Source of the DNA: JBECKR01 sp040235415
GTDB lineage: Bacteria > Acidobacteriota > Polarisedimenticolia > Polarisedimenticolales > Polarisedimenticolaceae
Length of the DNA: 16,096 nt
NCBI GenBank assembly: GCA_040235415.1
Contig: JBECKR010000335.1
Location: 1-16,096 of the forward strand
Direction of reading: 5' to 3'
Shown: positions 14,354 to 16,096 of the stretch, piece after piece
How the letters are laid out: the number at the start of each line of letters is the position of its first letter
Numbering within the stretch: the first letter of the stretch is position 1
Made by a program: the position numbers and the translations under genes
The notes under the pieces: generated by a model
Told to the model about the DNA's origin: nothing
What the model saw: the letters and a program-made list of their open reading frames with translations, nothing else
Database searches by the model: none

Positions 14354-14839
14354 ATGGACCTGCCGGTCGAGACGATCCTGCGCGAGCACCCATCTCTTCG
14401 CGAGATCCCGGACGCGTACGTCGGCGTCCTGGTGTCGTGCGTCACGAACCGCCGGTTCGGGCCCGGCGAGTACCTCTTCCGGCTCGGGGACCCCGCGAGG
14501 CGGTTCTTCCTCATCCGGTCCGGCACGGTGTCGATCGAATACCCCGTCCCCGGTCGCGGGCCGGACCCGATCCAGACGCTCTCCGAAGGCGATCTCGTGG
14601 GGTGGTCGTGGCTCCTCGAGCCGCACACGCGGCATTTCGACGCCCGGGCGCTCGACGAGGTCCGTACGCTGTGCTTCGACGGCGACCGCCTGCTGGGGCA
14701 TGCGTCCCGGGATCACGAGTTCGGCTACCACGTCCTGCGGCAGTTCGCGGGGGTCGTGACCCATCGCCTGCGCGCCACGCAGCTCCAGCTGCTCGACCTG
14801 CACCGCAAGCTGCACGGGAGCGGGCCGGACTCCGCATGA
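14354..14839 (+). CDS. Stand-alone cyclic-nucleotide-binding-fold protein (Crp-like sensor without HTH)
   Basis: The protein has 161 residues. ATG 14354 is chosen because the in-frame GTG at 14333 lies upstream of the predicted transcript. Residues about 20-110 form a Crp-type beta-roll: RRFGPGEYLFRLGDPARRFF, then LIRSGTVSIEYP and TLSEGDLVGWSWLL. A C-terminal helix (122-155, FGYHVLRQFAGVVTHRLRAT) matches the CRP dimerisation helix. There is no DNA-binding domain after it. The phosphate-binding cassette is atypical. GD (79-80) replaces GE, and FDA (95-97) stands where CRP has RSA, so the arginine that holds the cyclic phosphate appears missing. It may bind another ligand or act as a protein-interaction module. 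Its TGA overlaps the next ATG (ATGA), tying it to the XseA-like nuclease gene. Confidence 0.8.
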   Translation: MDLPVETILREHPSLREIPDAYVGVLVSCVTNRRFGPGEYLFRLGDPARRFFLIRSGTVSIEYPVPGRGPDPIQTLSEGDLVGWSWLLEPHTRHFDARALDEVRTLCFDGDRLLGHASRDHEFGYHVLRQFAGVVTHRLRATQLQLLDLHRKLHGSGPDSA

Positions 14840-16096
14840 GCCGGCGGATCGATCACGACGGCCGAGGGGGCCTGGAGGTCCGTTTCCCGTTCGACCGCCG
14901 CCTCGTCGACGCGGTCAAGTCGCTCCCGGGGCGCCGCTGGGCGCCGGACGAGAAGCTCTGGCGCATCCCGGACTCGGAGGTCGTCGCGGTCGTCGATCTG
15001 CTCGCGGACGAGGGATTCCGGTTCGACGACGCCACGATGCGGTTGTACGCCGCCGCGGGCGGCGGACGGCGCCTCGACGCCGCCGGCGCCACGCCGCCGT
15101 CCGCGCCGTCCGCGCCCTCCGCGATGCGCTCGCTGTTCGACCCTCCGCCCGACCCTCTCGAGGAGAGCGCTGCGGCCGACGGCTTGACGGTCTCGAAGCT
15201 CAACCGCGAGGTCGCCGCCGCGATCGCGGGGCTGTTCCCGTCGCCCGTATGGGTGGTCGGCGAGGTCAGCGGCTTCGACAAGAACGCCCACCGGCGACAC
15301 GTCGGCTTCCAGCTCGTCGAGCGCGACGCCGCGGGGCGCGAGATCGCGCAGGTCAACGCGATCCTGTTCGAGGGTGTGCGCCGGGCGATCGAATCGCGGC
15401 TCGAAACGGCCGGCCGGCCGTTCGAGCTCGGGGACGAGATCACCGTCCGACTGCGGGCGCGGGTCGAGCTGTACGAGCCCTGGGGCCAGTATCGCGTCCG
15501 CATCGACGACCTCGACGTCGCCTACACCCTCGGGGAGGCGGCCCGGCGTCGCGAGGAGATCGTCCGGCGGCTCGGCGAAGAGGGGCTCCTCGAGCGCAAC
15601 ACCTCGCTCGCGATGCCGGACCTGCCGCTTCGTGTCGGTCTGATCACGAGCCTCGGATCGGACGCGTACAACGACGTCCTCCGCACGCTCGAGGAGTCGG
15701 GCTACGCCTTCGACGTCACCGCCCACGGAGCCCGGGTCCAGGGCCGGCACACCGAGGCGTCGGTGCTGAACGCGCTCGCTTGGTTCCGGACGCGCCACGA
15801 ACGGTTCGACGTCGTCCTGATCTGCCGCGGCGGCGGCTCGCGCACCGACCTCGCGTGGTTCGACTCCGAGCCTCTCGGGCGCGCGGTCGCGGCGTTCCCG
15901 ATCCCGGTCGTCGTCGGGATCGGACACGAGCAGGACCGCTCCGTTCTGGATCACGTGGGTTGGTCGGCGAAGACGCCGACGGCGGCGGCGGCCTCGCTCG
16001 TCGAGCGGGTCGCCGCGGCCCTCGACCGCCTGCTCGAGGACGCCCGGTCGATCCTCGCCGGGGCCGCCGACCGGCTCGCACGGGCCGGACGCGCGC
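14836..16096 (+). CDS. xseA: Exonuclease VII large subunit (XseA) with N-terminal HARP-like extension, 3'-truncated by window
   Basis: ATG 14836 overlaps the previous stop. The frame stays open to the window end (420 residues seen). Residues 12-62 form an extra module, EVRFPFDRRLVDAVKSLPGR, then RWAPDEKLWRIP. It resembles the HARP-type module of SMARCAL1 and the N-terminus of some tyrosine recombinases. An Ala/Pro/Ser linker (about 80-112) leads to XseA proper: LTVSKLNREVAAAI and WVVGEVSGF (OB fold, 117-147), VGLITSLGSDAYNDVLRTLE (267-286), ARVQGRHTE, DVVLICRGGGSRTDL (325-339), and GIGHEQDRSVLDH with SAKTPTAAAASLVERV. The family degrades single-stranded DNA with XseB, which may follow outside the window. 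The usual SPTGAAIRD segment is changed to SLGSDAYND. The Gly-rich and GHExD motifs are intact, so activity is plausible. Confidence 0.88.
   Translation, partial: MSRRIDHDGRGGLEVRFPFDRRLVDAVKSLPGRRWAPDEKLWRIPDSEVVAVVDLLADEGFRFDDATMRLYAAAGGGRRLDAAGATPPSAPSAPSAMRSLFDPPPDPLEESAAADGLTVSKLNREVAAAIAGLFPSPVWVVGEVSGFDKNAHRRHVGFQLVERDAAGREIAQVNAILFEGVRRAIESRLETAGRPFELGDEITVRLRARVELYEPWGQYRVRIDDLDVAYTLGEAARRREEIVRRLGEEGLLERNTSLAMPDLPLRVGLITSLGSDAYNDVLRTLEESGYAFDVTAHGARVQGRHTEASVLNALAWFRTRHERFDVVLICRGGGSRTDLAWFDSEPLGRAVAAFPIPVVVGIGHEQDRSVLDHVGWSAKTPTAAAASLVERVAAALDRLLEDARSILAGAADRLARAGRA

Noticed and set aside
12118..14628. An 836-codon minus-strand open frame
   Set aside because: It is antisense to the NifS-like gene and out of frame with egtD; composition is low-complexity Arg/Gly/Pro. 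Both real genes carry full catalytic motifs in other frames.

Overview
This is a GC-rich bacterial chromosome segment (roughly 70% G+C by eye), densely packed, with strong G/C third-position bias in every gene. I see no phage, transposon, tRNA, rRNA or CRISPR. The content fits an uncultivated free-living, GC-rich, probably Gram-negative lineage of the Acidobacteriota, Myxococcota or Gemmatimonadota kind: a lipoprotein cytochrome, an ERG9-like squalene synthase, EgtD ergothioneine synthesis and a cohesin-like secreted protein. The phylum is an inference and not firm.

Layout. (1) 1-1731: the 3' end of a cohesin-domain protein, then two tandem paralogous small cytochrome-like proteins with a CX4CH haem motif. 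(2) 1797-3946: a GntR-type regulator with an unrecognised C-terminal half, convergent with a class I/II aminotransferase. (3) 3994-6368: a squalene-synthase-like enzyme translationally coupled (ATGA overlap) to an AzgA-type purine permease. (4) 6443-8813: an FdhF/YdeP-type molybdopterin oxidoreductase, convergent with a 63-residue protein of unknown function. (5) 8943-12086: a HAD phosphatase, convergent with thiC. The thiC gene has a clear TPP riboswitch and lies downstream of a NudF-like NUDIX hydrolase. (6) 12160-14282: a NifS/IscS-like PLP enzyme overlapping tail-to-tail with egtD. (7) 14354-16096: a stand-alone cyclic-nucleotide-binding-fold protein, coupled by ATGA overlap to an exonuclease VII large subunit. 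That subunit carries an unusual N-terminal HARP-like module and runs off the window.

How it works together. The window is mostly a mosaic of one- and two-gene transcription units rather than one pathway. Housekeeping cofactor and sulfur chemistry (ThiC, NifS-like, EgtD, NUDIX) dominates the centre. Several genes have a -10 hexamer 6-9 nt before the start codon and no Shine-Dalgarno, which implies leaderless mRNAs. All four convergent gene pairs are separated by 9 bp or less, or overlap.

The most unusual items are the HARP-like/XseA fusion with its coupled cNMP-fold partner, the set of leaderless promoters, and the tandem cytochromes with a near-identical internal block and a lost lipobox in one copy.
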